A stretch of 64,000 nucleotides of DNA from Candidatus Thiodiazotropha sp. (ex Monitilora ramsayi) (GCA_025655575.1 JAHXIP010000001.1:248001-312000), one strand, 5' to 3'; numbered from the stretch's first letter, positions 18,411-28,850 are shown. Numbers and translations: made by a program. The notes: generated by a model not told the origin, from the sequence alone.

Positions 18411-18423
18411 TCGGAGAGTACTC

Positions 18424-19167
18424 ATGCGTGTATCTATTCTCAAAAAGCTCACAATCGGCGTAGGCTTGGCACTGATGGTGTTGGGTCAGAACGTGATGGG
18501 TGAGACGACAACCACTCGGCTGACGCAGTCGGTGGAGGGGTTGGTTTCAGCATCCTCTGATAGTGTTTCCCAGCGGTTGGAAAAGGCACCCATTACCGAA
18601 GCTTCAGAATTACTGACCGGTGGTAGCCGGTTGGAACGCGCCACACAGCAGAGGCCGTTGGCGCATCCGGCCGGGCAGGTCTTTTCGATCTTCGATGCGC
18701 AGACCGTGATTAGTTTGGATGATGACGATGACGGCTACTATCATCGACTCCGGGTCAGTTTTGACCCTGATGTGGATGCCGGTACAGCCTGGGTATACGC
18801 CAAGCTCTATCTCAGTCTGGAGGGCGGGCCATGGAACCATTACTTCACCACGGACGTGTTTTCCATTGAGGATGATCTGACGGGTGATGCGTATGAGGTG
18901 GTAACCCGCCTGTTGGATGGTTATCCCACTGGGTACTACGATGTTCTGATAGAGCTCTATGATGCGGACTACGACCTGCTGGTAGTCAATTATGGTCCTT
19001 TTGAGGATCGTGATTTGGCCGTGTTGCCACTGGAAGACATCGACAGGGATAGCTATCACGAGCACGGTGGAGGCGGTGCACTGGGTCCGGCCCTGTTGTT
19101 GCTCGCATTATTGGCTGTGACAAAAGGTTACAGAGTACGGCGGAGAGGTGGCAAAACAGCGGTGTGA
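18424..19167 (+). CDS. Secreted protein with GlyGly-CTERM-like sorting tail
   Basis: 247 residues from ATG 18424; the frame is open upstream to 18214, but that part overlaps the His-rich gene out of frame and is hydrophobic nonsense. Signal peptide 1-26, then an acidic middle (DDDDDGYYHRLRVSFDPDVD) that looks like beta-strand-rich extracellular domain. The C-terminus GGGGALGPALLLLALLAV followed by a basic RVRRR tail has the Gly-rich/hydrophobic/Arg-rich plan of GlyGly-CTERM signals cut by rhombosortase. Starts 13 bp after the His-rich gene, so an operon is likely. Family otherwise unknown. Confidence 0.78.
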   Translation: MRVSILKKLTIGVGLALMVLGQNVMGETTTTRLTQSVEGLVSASSDSVSQRLEKAPITEASELLTGGSRLERATQQRPLAHPAGQVFSIFDAQTVISLDDDDDGYYHRLRVSFDPDVDAGTAWVYAKLYLSLEGGPWNHYFTTDVFSIEDDLTGDAYEVVTRLLDGYPTGYYDVLIELYDADYDLLVVNYGPFEDRDLAVLPLEDIDRDSYHEHGGGGALGPALLLLALLAVTKGYRVRRRGGKTAV

Positions 19168-19239
19168 TGGGTGACAATGTGGTCAACGGTTCGTACCTGC
19201 GCTAATGTTTGATTCACACCATCAAGGAGCATACCCATC

Positions 19240-20100
19240 ATGAGCAGAAAAGTGTTGCTGCTTTTAGTCCTGATTTATGCCATCTCTCTCTCAGGTTGTG
19301 CGACACTGGAGCAGGTAGGGCAAGTCCTTGAGGGTCAGAAGCCCACCGCCCAGGTGAATGGTGTACGACTGACGGGTCTCGATTTCGAGGGCATGGATCT
19401 CGCGTTTGATGTGCAGGTTGATAATCCCAACCCGGTGGGGATCTCCCTGGCGGGGCTCGATTACGATCTCAGTCTGCTGGGTAGTCGCTTTTTAAAGGGC
19501 GATCAACCTATGGGGATGAAGCTGGCGGCGAATGGTAACAGTTCTGTTGAAGTTCCTATGCGATTGGGTTTTCAACAGCTGTTATCCACCTATCAGCAAT
19601 TGAAGGGTGCAGATTCAGCCGGTTACCAGCTTGATTTGGGGATGGGTTTCGATGTGCCTGTACTGGGCCGAGTACGCGTGCCGGTGAGCTATCAGGGCGA
19701 GTTTCCGGTACCAGAGATGCCCGATGTTAAAGTCCGTTCACTAGATGTCCAGCAACTGAGTATGAGTGGCGCAACGTTGATGATGCAGCTGGAGGTGGAT
19801 AACCCCAATGCCTTTTCACTGTTGCTGAATCAACTCAACTATGACGTAAAACTAAATGGCTACAATGTGGGAAGCGGCCTTATGGGTAAGGCTGTCAACC
19901 TTCAGCGGGGATCACCGGGGGTGATCAACCTGCCACTCTCTCTCGATTTCGCACAAGCCGGTATGGGACTCTATAAGGCATTACTGGGAAGCGGTATTAG
20001 CTATGACCTAAACGGTTCGATGGAGGCTTCCAGTTCAAATCCTATCCTGAAACATTTTCAGATGCCGCTGAAGAAGCAAGGGAGTGTCAGTCTGCGGTAA
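19240..20100 (+). CDS. Lipoprotein with two LEA14/WHy-type domains
   Basis: 286 residues. Lipobox LSGC with Cys20. Two tandem repeats (about 35-145 and 160-275), each starting with V+V+ and containing the LEA14/WHy hallmark VDNPNP or VDNPNAF, and a (LDY/LNY)D(L/V) strand. Members fold as beta sandwiches resembling fibronectin type III and are linked to stress tolerance in other organisms. Likely anchored in the outer or inner membrane, facing the periplasm. AAGGAG upstream. Converges on the MACPF-like gene 20 bp away. Confidence 0.85.
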   Translation: MSRKVLLLLVLIYAISLSGCATLEQVGQVLEGQKPTAQVNGVRLTGLDFEGMDLAFDVQVDNPNPVGISLAGLDYDLSLLGSRFLKGDQPMGMKLAANGNSSVEVPMRLGFQQLLSTYQQLKGADSAGYQLDLGMGFDVPVLGRVRVPVSYQGEFPVPEMPDVKVRSLDVQQLSMSGATLMMQLEVDNPNAFSLLLNQLNYDVKLNGYNVGSGLMGKAVNLQRGSPGVINLPLSLDFAQAGMGLYKALLGSGISYDLNGSMEASSSNPILKHFQMPLKKQGSVSLR

Positions 20101-20120
20101 CGAGTTACAGGATAGCGAAT

Positions 20121-21932
20121 TCACCCTTGAGGGACAGCATCTCTACCTTCCGCAGGTTCAGGTGGCTGGGGATTGAGCAAATCTCTAAGAATATCCAGTG
20201 ATGCACGTTTGTCGTCTTGTGAAAACTTAGAGGCTTCAACCCAGGCATGCGGTGGATTCGTCATGATCTTCAACCAGTCGTTGTCCTGTTGCGATTGGCG
20301 CAGTTTTTCAAACGCTACAGCCGTTTTTTCATCAGGTAACAATAGTAGTTTCTTACCGATTCGTTGGGACCAGTGTTCTATCTGTGCGTTGCTCAGGCAG
20401 CCATCATTGAGTGGGCTGATTTTGCAGCGGTTTTTCGCCGGACCCCGGACATGGTAATCGGTGATGGCTTCGCGGTTTTTGTCAGAATCTCCAGGGACAA
20501 TGGTTACCGGACATTTGCAGGGCGCCGTGCAACTGCAATTGGCAATCGCCGGTGCAGGCAAAGGTAGCTGAATTCGGTATGCGTAGGGGGGCAGGTAACG
20601 GGTTTCGTCGAAATGGCATTCCTGTTCCGGGTCACTGCAGGCAATCGCATCATCCCGCAAACGGGATAGGGTGTGATGAACCTGATCCTGGATCAGACGC
20701 AATGATTCGATGTGTGAAGTGCCTAAGGCCTCGAATGTATTGTTAGTCGGATTTAGGGCCTGGAACTCGTCGTGATGTTCCAGCAGGTATTCCATATCCT
20801 GATAAAGACTGTTGTAGGAGCCGAAATAGGCAGCCAGCTGGTCCAGCTCTTTGGTGGCCAGTTCGATGGGCTTATCCGGCCAGTTGGCCAGGGCCGTGTA
20901 GGGCATCAGCGAGACGCGATAGTAGGTGGGATAATCGCCGGCCTCGGTGGTCAGGGTATCGAGCTTTGCCACCAGGTCCTCCTTGGTTGCCGGGATCTTG
21001 TCCTTCCTACCGCCCGTCTGGAAAAAACGCATCGACATTTTGTTGCTATTGACCTTGGCATCGCTCTTGCCACTGGCACTGGCCTTGACGTTGGCGCCCC
21101 AGCCCGAGCCGGTGAAATGGGCACTGGTGCTTTGTTGATCCTGGCGTGAACGGGCCTCTACCGTGATGACTGAGTGGAGTCGAGCGCCACCATAGAGGGC
21201 GGCTACGAAGGAGTCTCCACAACGGTTGAAAAAGGCATCCAGCGAGCGCTGTTTCGCCAGACGCAATGCCTCCGGTGTCAAACGGATTTCACCCGTATCG
21301 GGAAAGTCTTTTGCCTTATCCGGATCTCGAACCTTGGCTTTGCTGTTCGTCGCCATTGGTGTGGCATAACGTACCCCGTTATCCACCGATGCGGTTAAGA
21401 GGAAATTTGAACTGAATCCACTGACTTTGCTGTTGCTGGCAAATTCCGCGCTGCCACTGGCGCTGTAGATGGCTGTCTTGACCGAGGCTGCGGCAGAAAC
21501 CTTCATACTCTTCATCAGCTCGTAGCTGTCACTCACCTCTGAGATGGTCATGTATTTGGTCTGCCCCTGATCTTCATCCACCGAAAATTCTATACACACG
21601 GAAGGACGCGGTGTGCCTTGTTCAGAATCCCAGCCCCAGCCAATGTCGACCCCGGTTTCCGGATAATCGACCGTGACCGGTTGAGCATGACGTTTTCCCC
21701 CTCCCCCCAGCAGGCTGCTGTCCCGGTCAGAGAGAAGTTCATTGTCGACTTTGTTGTCTGCATCAGTGCTTTTACCAGGCGCTTCACTGTTGCCGGAACC
21801 ACACCCGGATAGAAGTAAGGTGATGAGTAACAGTGTGAAGATTGTGTAAGAGATAGCGTCGTATTTGTTGGCGGTGAGTCTGTTTCCATATTCGTTGCAG
21901 GCAGTGGAGAGTGTTTGTTGATTGTTATCCAT
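20121..21932 (-). CDS. Lipoprotein with MACPF-like segment, function unknown
   Basis: 603 residues. A cytoplasmic-side N-terminus of about 27 residues, a hydrophobic stretch and the lipobox LLSGC with Cys44 give a lipoprotein. Residues about 120-280 resemble a membrane attack complex/perforin domain: beta-rich, with C238-GDSF-VAALY-GG249, a degenerate match to the signature (Y/W)G(T/S)H(F/Y)x(5-6)GG. The C-terminal part (400-600) is helical with Cys-rich stretches (NCSCTAPCKCPV) and no family I recognise. The gene stands alone between the WHy lipoprotein and a 530-bp gap. MACPF membership rests on one weak signature and must be tested by profile search. Confidence 0.55.
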   Translation of the reverse strand: MDNNQQTLSTACNEYGNRLTANKYDAISYTIFTLLLITLLLSGCGSGNSEAPGKSTDADNKVDNELLSDRDSSLLGGGGKRHAQPVTVDYPETGVDIGWGWDSEQGTPRPSVCIEFSVDEDQGQTKYMTISEVSDSYELMKSMKVSAAASVKTAIYSASGSAEFASNSKVSGFSSNFLLTASVDNGVRYATPMATNSKAKVRDPDKAKDFPDTGEIRLTPEALRLAKQRSLDAFFNRCGDSFVAALYGGARLHSVITVEARSRQDQQSTSAHFTGSGWGANVKASASGKSDAKVNSNKMSMRFFQTGGRKDKIPATKEDLVAKLDTLTTEAGDYPTYYRVSLMPYTALANWPDKPIELATKELDQLAAYFGSYNSLYQDMEYLLEHHDEFQALNPTNNTFEALGTSHIESLRLIQDQVHHTLSRLRDDAIACSDPEQECHFDETRYLPPYAYRIQLPLPAPAIANCSCTAPCKCPVTIVPGDSDKNREAITDYHVRGPAKNRCKISPLNDGCLSNAQIEHWSQRIGKKLLLLPDEKTAVAFEKLRQSQQDNDWLKIMTNPPHAWVEASKFSQDDKRASLDILRDLLNPQPPEPAEGRDAVPQG

Positions 21933-22461
21933 CCAAGAACTCCAAGGTCGAGCGATTTTTTAATGATTTTCTCTGGTTTTTAATATGGATTTCTGATCTG
22001 ACAGGGCGACTCCTGATTGACAATTAGAGGTGACGTTACTGCACCAGTATAGATGGTGGTAGGCTGGTAAAAAGCGTAAATCACCATATACCCTGAAATG
22101 CTGAGGGCTACTTTTTCTCCGTGATGTAAAGCTTGGCAACAAGCCATTTATATCTTGCGTTTAACAATAGGATACGAATATTTCTGAGACTCAATCTAAC
22201 CTGATCCGACGTGAGTTCCAGATTTCCCTAATTAAGCAGGCCAGTATCGGTTTGAAATGAGGATAAAAAAGCACATTTCAGGGCAGGCCGGAAATCCACC
22301 CCGGGATATAGGATGAGCTAAAATTAGGGTAGGGCACCGATGCGTGCTTGTATCTGTAAGGCGTAACAACCCGGTAACAGCTACTCAGCCTGTACCCTTC
22401 CGGAAGATCTCAGTCAGTGCGAGAGGTCGGTAGCAAGCTGAACTTGAAGGAGGAGGTGGTC
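21933..22461. other. Intergenic region, 529 bp
   Basis: AT-rich near the lipoprotein gene and GC-richer near 22300-22440. I see no gene, RNA or riboswitch motif that I can support. It contains the promoters of divergent genes. AAGGAGGAGGTGG at about 22448-22460 is an unusually strong ribosome site for the small gene at 22462. Confidence 0.5.
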
Positions 22462-22782
22462 ATGAAAGTCTTCATGTTGATGACCGGAAGCGGACCACTG
22501 ATGATTCTCACATCTCACGCTTCCATCGAAGATCCCCAGATTCTGGAAAAACTGATGGGTAAGGGTATTGAGAAGTTCCTTGCCTACGAAGTCCCCTTTG
22601 CCTTGGCAAAGGAGCGCTACGGCGGTCATTTCAACGTCGCAGCCAACGATCTGCACGAGACAGATGATCTGCGAGTGCTGGACTACAATGGTGAGCGGGC
22701 TTTTAAGCTCTTCTCGTTTGAAGAGTTGGGTAAACCCATGATCCATGAGCCCAGTGTGGGACCTAAAACCGAGGTTGCCTAA
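22462..22782 (+). CDS. Conserved-looking small protein of unknown function
   Basis: 106 residues from ATG 22462, chosen over an upstream TTG/ATG-type start because AAGGAGGAGGTGG precedes it. No signal peptide; a compact alpha/beta sequence beginning MKVFMLMTGSGPLMILTSH. It has its own promoter region, strong ribosome site and intrinsic terminator, so it should be well expressed. It resembles no family I can name with confidence. Confidence 0.7.
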   Translation: MKVFMLMTGSGPLMILTSHASIEDPQILEKLMGKGIEKFLAYEVPFALAKERYGGHFNVAANDLHETDDLRVLDYNGERAFKLFSFEELGKPMIHEPSVGPKTEVA

Positions 22783-22805
22783 ACAGAGGCAGCCGGGAGA
22801 GTCGA

Positions 22806-22847
22806 GGCTTCCCTAGGGCCTGCTAATGGGCTCGAGGGAAGCCTTTT
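22806..22847 (+). terminator. Intrinsic terminator
   Basis: GGCTTCCCT (22806-22814) pairs with AGGGAAGCC (22835-22843) and is followed by TTTT. The loop contains GGGCC/GGGCTC that may pair internally. It closes the monocistronic small gene and lies before the convergent metH end. Confidence 0.8.
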
Positions 22848-22909
22848 GATTCTCTTTCGTCGTTGGCCTGTATGGCCTGTGCGGGATTTAATAAACCGTA
22901 AGTAAGGGG

Positions 22910-25900
22910 TCAGCCTTCCGGTTCGTAAGCCAAGTTGGGCGCCAGCCAGCGTTCCATTTCGGAAAGGGGCTGGCCCTTGCGCTCGGCATAGTCGCTTACC
23001 TGATCCCGGTTAATCTTACCTACGGCGAAGTAGCGGGACTTCGGATGGCTGAAGTAGAGCCCGCTAACCGAAGCGGTGGGTACCATCGCCTTGCTTTCCG
23101 TCAGCCACATGCCGGTATGTTCCTCTACCGACAGGAGCTCCCACAACAGATCTTTCTGCGTGTGGTCGGGGCTTGCCGGATAGCCCATGGCCGGTCGTAT
23201 GCCGGTATATTTTTCAGCGATCAGCGCCTCATTGGTGAGGGATTCCGTTTTTGCATAGCCCCAATAAGTTCTACGTACCTGCTCATGCAACCACTCGGTC
23301 AACGCTTCGGCTAAACGGTCTGCCAGTGCCTTGAGCATGATGGCGCGGTAGTCGTCGTGATCTTTTTCGAATTCAGCAACTTTTTCATCGATGCCGATAC
23401 CCGCAGTGCAGGCAAAAGCACCCAAGTAGTCATGTTTGCCGCTGGAGGCGGGCGCTACATAATCTGACAGGCACTCATTGTACTTGCCTTCAGGTTGACG
23501 GCCTTGTTTTCGTAAATTGTTGAATGTGGTGAGCATCTGCTGGCGGGAGTCGTCGCTGTAAACCCGAATATCATCACCTTCTGCATTGGCCGGAAACAGG
23601 CCAATTACCGCGGCAGCCCCAAGCCATTGTTCATCGATGATCTGGCGAAGCATAGTTTGTGCATCAGCAAAGAGTTTGCCTGCTTCCTCGCCCTTTTTCG
23701 GGTCGTCGAGAATTTGTGGGTAACGTCCCTTGAGTTGCCAGGCGTGGAAGAAGAAGGTCCAGTCTATGTAGCCAGTCAACACTTCAATGGATATGTCTTG
23801 CAGTACCAACAAGCTGGCACAAGGTAGATCATTCTTAGGATCGGCAAGCCTTATGAGGCGGCTATCACGGGGAGGCTCAAACCCGGGCTGGCAGAGTTCT
23901 GGTGTGATGGATTCAAAATCGGACCAATCAATAGATGTCGAATTGGTCCTGGCTTCTGTGATAGGAATCAGATTACGTGCCTCGTTGACGCCCGCTCGAC
24001 GCTGACGCACCGTTTCGTATTCTGTTCGTAGTTTAGTGACGTAGTCATCACGATGTTCATCAGAGAGCAAGCTCGAGGCAACACCCACCGCACGTGAGGC
24101 ATCCGGCACGTAGACCACGGGATGGTCATACTGTGGTTCGATTTTTACCGCCGTGTGGGCGATGGAGGTGGTGGCGCCACCAATCATCAGTGGTTGTGTC
24201 ATTTCGAGTCGCTGCAGCTCTTTGGCTACGTGGACCATCTCGTCCAGAGAAGGCGTGATGAGTCCGGAGAGGCCGATGATATCGACCTCCATCTCTTTGG
24301 CTTTCTGTAAAATGGTATCGGCGGAAACCATCACGCCGATATCGATGACCTCGTAGTTATTGCACTGCAGGACTACGCCAACGATATTTTTACCGATATC
24401 GTGTACATCGCCTTTGACCGTGGCCATAAGAATCTTGCCCTGGGCTTTGGCGCCACATTCGGCTTTCTCCGCTTCCAGATAAGGTTCCAGATAGGCAACT
24501 GCTTTCTTCATGACCCGGGCTGATTTGACCACCTGGGGCAGGAACATCTTGCCCGCACCGAAGAGGTCGCCAACCACGTTCATGCCGTCCATCAGTGGTC
24601 CTTCGATCACCTCCAGGGTACGGGTGGATTGCTGTCTCGCGGCTTCTGTGTCCTCGTCGATGAATTCGGTGATACCTTTCACCAGGGCGTGTTGAAGACG
24701 CTTGTTGACCGGCCAGGCTCTCCACTCAGCATCTTCCTTGACCGCAACGGCACCACCGTCGCCTTGATATTTTGGCGCAAGATCGACCAGTCGTTCACCG
24801 GCCTGGGGATCACGGTTGAGTACCACATCCTCGACCGCATCACGCAGTTCGGTGGGGAGATCATCGTAGACCGCAAGCTGACCTGCATTGACAATGCCCA
24901 TATCCATACCCGCCTGGATGGCGTGGTAGAGGAAGACGGCGTGGATCGCCTCTCGCACCGGATTGTTGCCGCGAAAGGAGAAGGAGACATTCGAGACGCC
25001 ACCGGAGATCAATGCATATGGCAAGGTTTGCTTGATCTCCCGCGTGGCCTCGATGAAATCAACCCCATAGTTATCGTGCTCCTCGATGCCGGTGGCGATG
25101 GCAAAGATATTGGGATCAAAGATGATATCTTCCGCCGGGAAACCTACCGCCTCGGTGAGCAGTCGGTAGGCCCGGCTGCAGATTTCCACCTTGCGTTCAC
25201 GGGTATCGGCCTGGCCGGCCTCGTCGAAGGCCATGACAATCACCGCTGCACCATAGCGGTGACAGAGTCTGGCCTGTTCGAGAAACTTGACCTCCCCCTC
25301 TTTCATGGAGATGGAGTTGACGATGGGCTTGCCCTGCACGCATTTCAGCCCCGCCTCGATGATCTCCCACTTGGAAGAGTCGATCATCACCGGCACCTTG
25401 GCGATATCCGGCTCACCGGCGCAGAGATTAAGGAAGCGTTGCATGGCGGCGACACCATCGAGCATCGCCTCATCCATATTGACGTCCACCACCTGGGCGC
25501 CGTTCTCTACCTGTTCGCGGCAGACATCCAATGCCTCATCGTACTGTTCATTGAGGACCAGGCGTTTGAATTTGGCCGAGCCGGTGACGTTGGCGCGCTC
25601 ACCGACGTTGACGAAAAGTGTCTCAGGGCCGATGTTGAGGGGTTCCAAGCCAGAGAGACGGCACTGTTTTTCGATCTCCGGCAGACGCCGTGGGGGTTTG
25701 CCAGACACGGCTTTGGCTATGGCTTCAATGTGTTGCGGCGTGGTGCCGCAGCAACCGCCGACAATGTTGAGGAAACCGCTGTCTGCCCATTCGGCGATGT
25801 AGTCCGCCATGTGCGCCGCATCCAGATCATATTCACCAAACTCGTTAGGCAGTCCCGCGTTGGGGTGTGCAGAGACATGGGTCTCAGCAATGCGTGACAT

Positions 25901-26689
25901 CTCTTCCACGTATTGGCGCAGCAGGTCTGGCCCCAGGGCACAGTTAAGGCCGATGGAGATAGGTCTGGCATGACTCAGACTGTTGTAAAAAGACTCTGTG
26001 GTCTGGCCGGAAAGTGTGCGTCCCGATTGGTCGGTAATGGTGCCTGAAATCATCACCGGCAGGCGTGCCTGGTCCTCTTCGAAGACCTGTTCACAAGCAA
26101 ACACGGCTGCCTTGGCATTGAGGGTATCGAAGATGGTTTCGATCAGCAGCAGATCGCTGCCTCCGGCTATCAGACCGCGGGTTGCCTCAGCGTAAGCGCT
26201 CACTAACTCATCAAAGCTGGTATTACGTGCTCCCGGATCATTGACATCCGGTGAGATGGACGCGGTTCGGTTGGTGGGGCCGAGTACACCTGCCACGAAA
26301 CGGGGTTTTTCCGGGGTGGATAGTTTGTCTGCCGCCTCCCGCGCCAGGCGCGCACCAGCCTCGCTCATCTCGTAGGCCAGGGACTGCATCTCATAGTCGG
26401 CCATGGAGATACGATTGGCGCCGAAGGTATTGGTCTCGACAATATCGGCACCGGCCTCCAGGTAGGCTTCATGGATGCCGCGGATGATATCCGGCTGGGT
26501 TAATACCAGCAGGTCGTTATTGCCTTTGAGGTCACTCGGCCAGTCACTGAAGCGTTCGCCCCGGTAGTCGCTTTCCTCCAATTTGTGACGCTGGATCATC
26601 GTTCCCATGGCGCCGTCGAGGATCAAAATCCGCTCCTGCAGGAGGGATTCGATGGATTGCTCGGCGGTTTGCGGGCTTCTGGCGGTCAT
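22910..26689 (-). CDS. metH: Cobalamin-dependent methionine synthase
   Basis: 1259 residues, full length. Methylates homocysteine using methyltetrahydrofolate and cobalamin. Four modules in order: homocysteine-binding with Zn ligands Cys250, 313 and 314 (GLNCALG, VGGCCGT); pterin-binding (about 360-640, [13 protein letters not shown]); cobalamin-binding ([12 protein letters not shown], with the base-off His); and the AdoMet activation domain near the C-terminus ([19 protein letters not shown]). ATG at 26689. The upstream strand carries TATAAT (complement of 26724-26729). No cobalamin riboswitch recognised in the short upstream gap. Confidence 0.98.
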   Translation of the reverse strand: MTARSPQTAEQSIESLLQERILILDGAMGTMIQRHKLEESDYRGERFSDWPSDLKGNNDLLVLTQPDIIRGIHEAYLEAGADIVETNTFGANRISMADYEMQSLAYEMSEAGARLAREAADKLSTPEKPRFVAGVLGPTNRTASISPDVNDPGARNTSFDELVSAYAEATRGLIAGGSDLLLIETIFDTLNAKAAVFACEQVFEEDQARLPVMISGTITDQSGRTLSGQTTESFYNSLSHARPISIGLNCALGPDLLRQYVEEMSRIAETHVSAHPNAGLPNEFGEYDLDAAHMADYIAEWADSGFLNIVGGCCGTTPQHIEAIAKAVSGKPPRRLPEIEKQCRLSGLEPLNIGPETLFVNVGERANVTGSAKFKRLVLNEQYDEALDVCREQVENGAQVVDVNMDEAMLDGVAAMQRFLNLCAGEPDIAKVPVMIDSSKWEIIEAGLKCVQGKPIVNSISMKEGEVKFLEQARLCHRYGAAVIVMAFDEAGQADTRERKVEICSRAYRLLTEAVGFPAEDIIFDPNIFAIATGIEEHDNYGVDFIEATREIKQTLPYALISGGVSNVSFSFRGNNPVREAIHAVFLYHAIQAGMDMGIVNAGQLAVYDDLPTELRDAVEDVVLNRDPQAGERLVDLAPKYQGDGGAVAVKEDAEWRAWPVNKRLQHALVKGITEFIDEDTEAARQQSTRTLEVIEGPLMDGMNVVGDLFGAGKMFLPQVVKSARVMKKAVAYLEPYLEAEKAECGAKAQGKILMATVKGDVHDIGKNIVGVVLQCNNYEVIDIGVMVSADTILQKAKEMEVDIIGLSGLITPSLDEMVHVAKELQRLEMTQPLMIGGATTSIAHTAVKIEPQYDHPVVYVPDASRAVGVASSLLSDEHRDDYVTKLRTEYETVRQRRAGVNEARNLIPITEARTNSTSIDWSDFESITPELCQPGFEPPRDSRLIRLADPKNDLPCASLLVLQDISIEVLTGYIDWTFFFHAWQLKGRYPQILDDPKKGEEAGKLFADAQTMLRQIIDEQWLGAAAVIGLFPANAEGDDIRVYSDDSRQQMLTTFNNLRKQGRQPEGKYNECLSDYVAPASSGKHDYLGAFACTAGIGIDEKVAEFEKDHDDYRAIMLKALADRLAEALTEWLHEQVRRTYWGYAKTESLTNEALIAEKYTGIRPAMGYPASPDHTQKDLLWELLSVEEHTGMWLTESKAMVPTASVSGLYFSHPKSRYFAVGKINRDQVSDYAERKGQPLSEMERWLAPNLAYEPEG

Positions 26690-26723
26690 CAGGCTTCTCA
26701 GGTTTTATAAAAAATGGCCGCCA

Positions 26724-26729
26724 ATTATA
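26724..26729 (-). promoter_or_regulatory. Candidate -10 box for metH
   Basis: Read on the minus strand the sequence is TATAAT, about 35 bp before the metH ATG. The -35 hexamer is not clear, so the promoter is provisional. A divergent gene starts 84 bp away. Confidence 0.4.
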
Positions 26730-26812
26730 GAGTGCCGCAGAGGGGCAGGCGAATTATCGTGTCTTCTGGGCTATATCTATTTGAAAACGACACAATTTGA
26801 GAGATATACATC

Positions 26813-27937
26813 GTGAAACAAGCTTTTCTGGTCGATGACTCGAAGTCAGCACGTATCGTGCTGAGCCGCCTGTTGAAAAAGAGCGGCTTCGACGAGGTGG
26901 AAATGGCGGTGTCCGGAGAGGAGGCCCTGGAGCAACTAAAGGCCATTACGCCGGATGCGATTTTTGTCGATTTCCTGATGGATGGGATGGATGGGCTGGA
27001 AACCATCAATGAAATCAAGAAAGACCCTCGCTTTGTCACCACGCCAGTGGTGATGTGTACCGCTAATGAGGGGGACGAATATGTGCGAGCGGCTGTTGAC
27101 CACGGCGCCCTGGGTATTCTGGCAAAACCGCCGACCCATGAGAGTCTGGGAGAGATCATCGATTTGATCGATCAGCATCAGATGGAAGTGGCAGCAGCCA
27201 ATGATACGGCTTCTCCCCAGTCCGAAACAGCAGCCATGCCTACCGAGACGGTGGCAGTGTCACAGCCGTCAGCTGCGCCGGTGAGCGGTCTTTCAGAGGC
27301 AGAAGTTCGCCGGATTGCCGAGGAGATCGCTTCCTCACGTGCTGAGAGTGCGGCAGCAGAAGCGGCCAGCCGGGCCGTGGCTGAGCAAGTAGAGGCGGCT
27401 GTCAACGGCTATTTGGACGAGCGGCTGGAGCCGCTGGTCAATCAGCTTATCGAACGCCAACTCAAGACTCTGGAGCCGCCGACGGTTGATACCGATGCCT
27501 TGCAGGAAGAGGTAGTGAAACAGGTTAACGGACAATTGGAGGAGTTTGTACGTCAGCTTAACCAACGCACGGTAGAAGGACTGATCGAGGCCAGTATCTA
27601 TGAGCAGATTTCTGAAGTTGCCGACGATTTCTCTCAGCGGCTACGGGATACGGAGCAGAGCATTCTGAGTAAAGTCCCGGAAAAGAACGAGATGATCGAG
27701 CATATTCGTGTTGTTACAGAAGGTTCGGTGGAGGCTCAGGTGCTTGAGACGTCGACGCATGTGGCGCAGGAAGTGGCTAATTCCGTGGCCACTGAAACTG
27801 TAGAGGCGCTGGTCGATCAGCATTTGGCACATCAAAGTCTGGCAAACCAGACTTCATCTAACAGCGCATGGATATGGGCAGCGGGCCTGGCGCTTGCTGT
27901 CGCTGCCGGGGTGGGTCTCTATTTCTATTTCTTTTAG
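26813..27937 (+). CDS. CheY-like receiver protein with C-terminal tail anchor
   Basis: 374 residues, GTG start. Residues 1-120 form a receiver domain: acidic Asp8/Asp9, phosphoacceptor Asp53 (FVDFLMDGMDG), Thr83 and Lys105 (ILAKPP). Residues about 120-345 are low-complexity and Glu/Gln/Ala-rich with helical heptads, no known domain. The last 25 residues (SAWIWAAGLALAVAAGVGLYF then YFF) form a hydrophobic segment with no signal peptide, so the protein is likely tail-anchored with its receiver in the cytosol. No kinase gene adjoins it. Divergent from metH. Confidence 0.85.
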   Translation: MKQAFLVDDSKSARIVLSRLLKKSGFDEVEMAVSGEEALEQLKAITPDAIFVDFLMDGMDGLETINEIKKDPRFVTTPVVMCTANEGDEYVRAAVDHGALGILAKPPTHESLGEIIDLIDQHQMEVAAANDTASPQSETAAMPTETVAVSQPSAAPVSGLSEAEVRRIAEEIASSRAESAAAEAASRAVAEQVEAAVNGYLDERLEPLVNQLIERQLKTLEPPTVDTDALQEEVVKQVNGQLEEFVRQLNQRTVEGLIEASIYEQISEVADDFSQRLRDTEQSILSKVPEKNEMIEHIRVVTEGSVEAQVLETSTHVAQEVANSVATETVEALVDQHLAHQSLANQTSSNSAWIWAAGLALAVAAGVGLYFYFF

Positions 27938-28091
27938 GGCCGGTTTGCAAAAGTCGCGCTGTCTAATGGCTTCGTCTTGCCTCTGTTAATGCGTCCCGCC
28001 GGTTGTTTCTACGTATTCAAGCAATGGGTGAGGGGTAATCATTGGGTAGAACAAGGCTATATTCACCCCATGGAATAAAAAGAGGTGAGCC

Positions 28092-28727
28092 ATGTTTGGA
28101 TTCGGACGTAAGACCCGGATGCCTTCCATAGACGAGGCACTGCCGGGTCGTCCTACACCAATTCGCCCCCCCGCGGAGCACTTTGTCAACGGTCATCCGA
28201 TGGAAGGACCGTTCTCTGAAATTATGCAGATGGCAATGTTCGGCATGGGCTGTTTCTGGGGCGCCGAGCGTCGCTTCTGGCAACTACCGGGGGTCTATTC
28301 TACGGCAGTGGGCTATGCCGGTGGTTTCACACCCAATCCGACCTATGAAGAGGTCTGTACGGGTATGACCGGCCACAATGAGGTGGTGCGTATCATCTTC
28401 GATCCTGCACAGATCAGCTATGTGTCGCTGCTAAAGTCATTCTGGGAGGGGCACGATCCCACCCAGGGTATGCGCCAGGGCAATGATGCGGGTACACAGT
28501 ATCGTTCAGGTATCTATACCTTCGTTGAAGCGCAGGCCGTGGCGGCGAATGCGTCGAGGGAGAACTATCAGCATGCGATACAGCAGGTGAGCGGAGCGCC
28601 TATCACTACGGAGATCAGCCAGGCGCCGACATTCTACTTTGCTGAAGCCTATCACCAGCAATATCTGGCCAAGAACCCTGGAGGGTATTGTGGTTTGGGC
28701 GGTACAGGGGTCTGTTATCCTGAATAG
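28092..28727 (+). CDS. msrA: Peptide methionine sulfoxide reductase A
   Basis: 211 residues. Reduces S-form methionine sulfoxide in proteins. The catalytic GCFWGAE motif is present with Cys54, and resolving cysteines near the C-terminus (Cys200 and Cys208 in [11 protein letters not shown]) match the E. coli-type three-cysteine enzyme. About 45 residues precede the catalytic motif, as in E. coli. ATG at 28092 after an AGAGGTGA site. No msrB in the window. Confidence 0.96.
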   Translation: MFGFGRKTRMPSIDEALPGRPTPIRPPAEHFVNGHPMEGPFSEIMQMAMFGMGCFWGAERRFWQLPGVYSTAVGYAGGFTPNPTYEEVCTGMTGHNEVVRIIFDPAQISYVSLLKSFWEGHDPTQGMRQGNDAGTQYRSGIYTFVEAQAVAANASRENYQHAIQQVSGAPITTEISQAPTFYFAEAYHQQYLAKNPGGYCGLGGTGVCYPE

Positions 28728-28850
28728 GCTGACTGCCTTCAACTGCATTGTGACAAACTGTCAGTTTAAGTGGATTTTCAGGCAAATCTTCAGACTTGTG
28801 CTATTCCTTAAATAGGAACATTTTCCAGCCAGAGCACGCAGGGAATGCGT

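Noticed and set aside
18214..18423. N-terminal extension of the GlyGly-CTERM-like gene, about 70 hydrophobic residues
   Set aside because: It overlaps the His-rich gene in another frame; the alternating Ile/Val/Met pattern is a shadow of its CAT/CAC codons. ATG 18424 begins a normal signal peptide.
21933..22461. Possible riboswitch or RNA in the 529-bp gap
   Set aside because: Compared by eye with GEMM, cobalamin and SAM patterns; no matching core found.
24629..25897. 422-residue plus-strand frame inside metH
   Set aside because: Antisense shadow of a strongly conserved gene; no ribosome site and no known domain.
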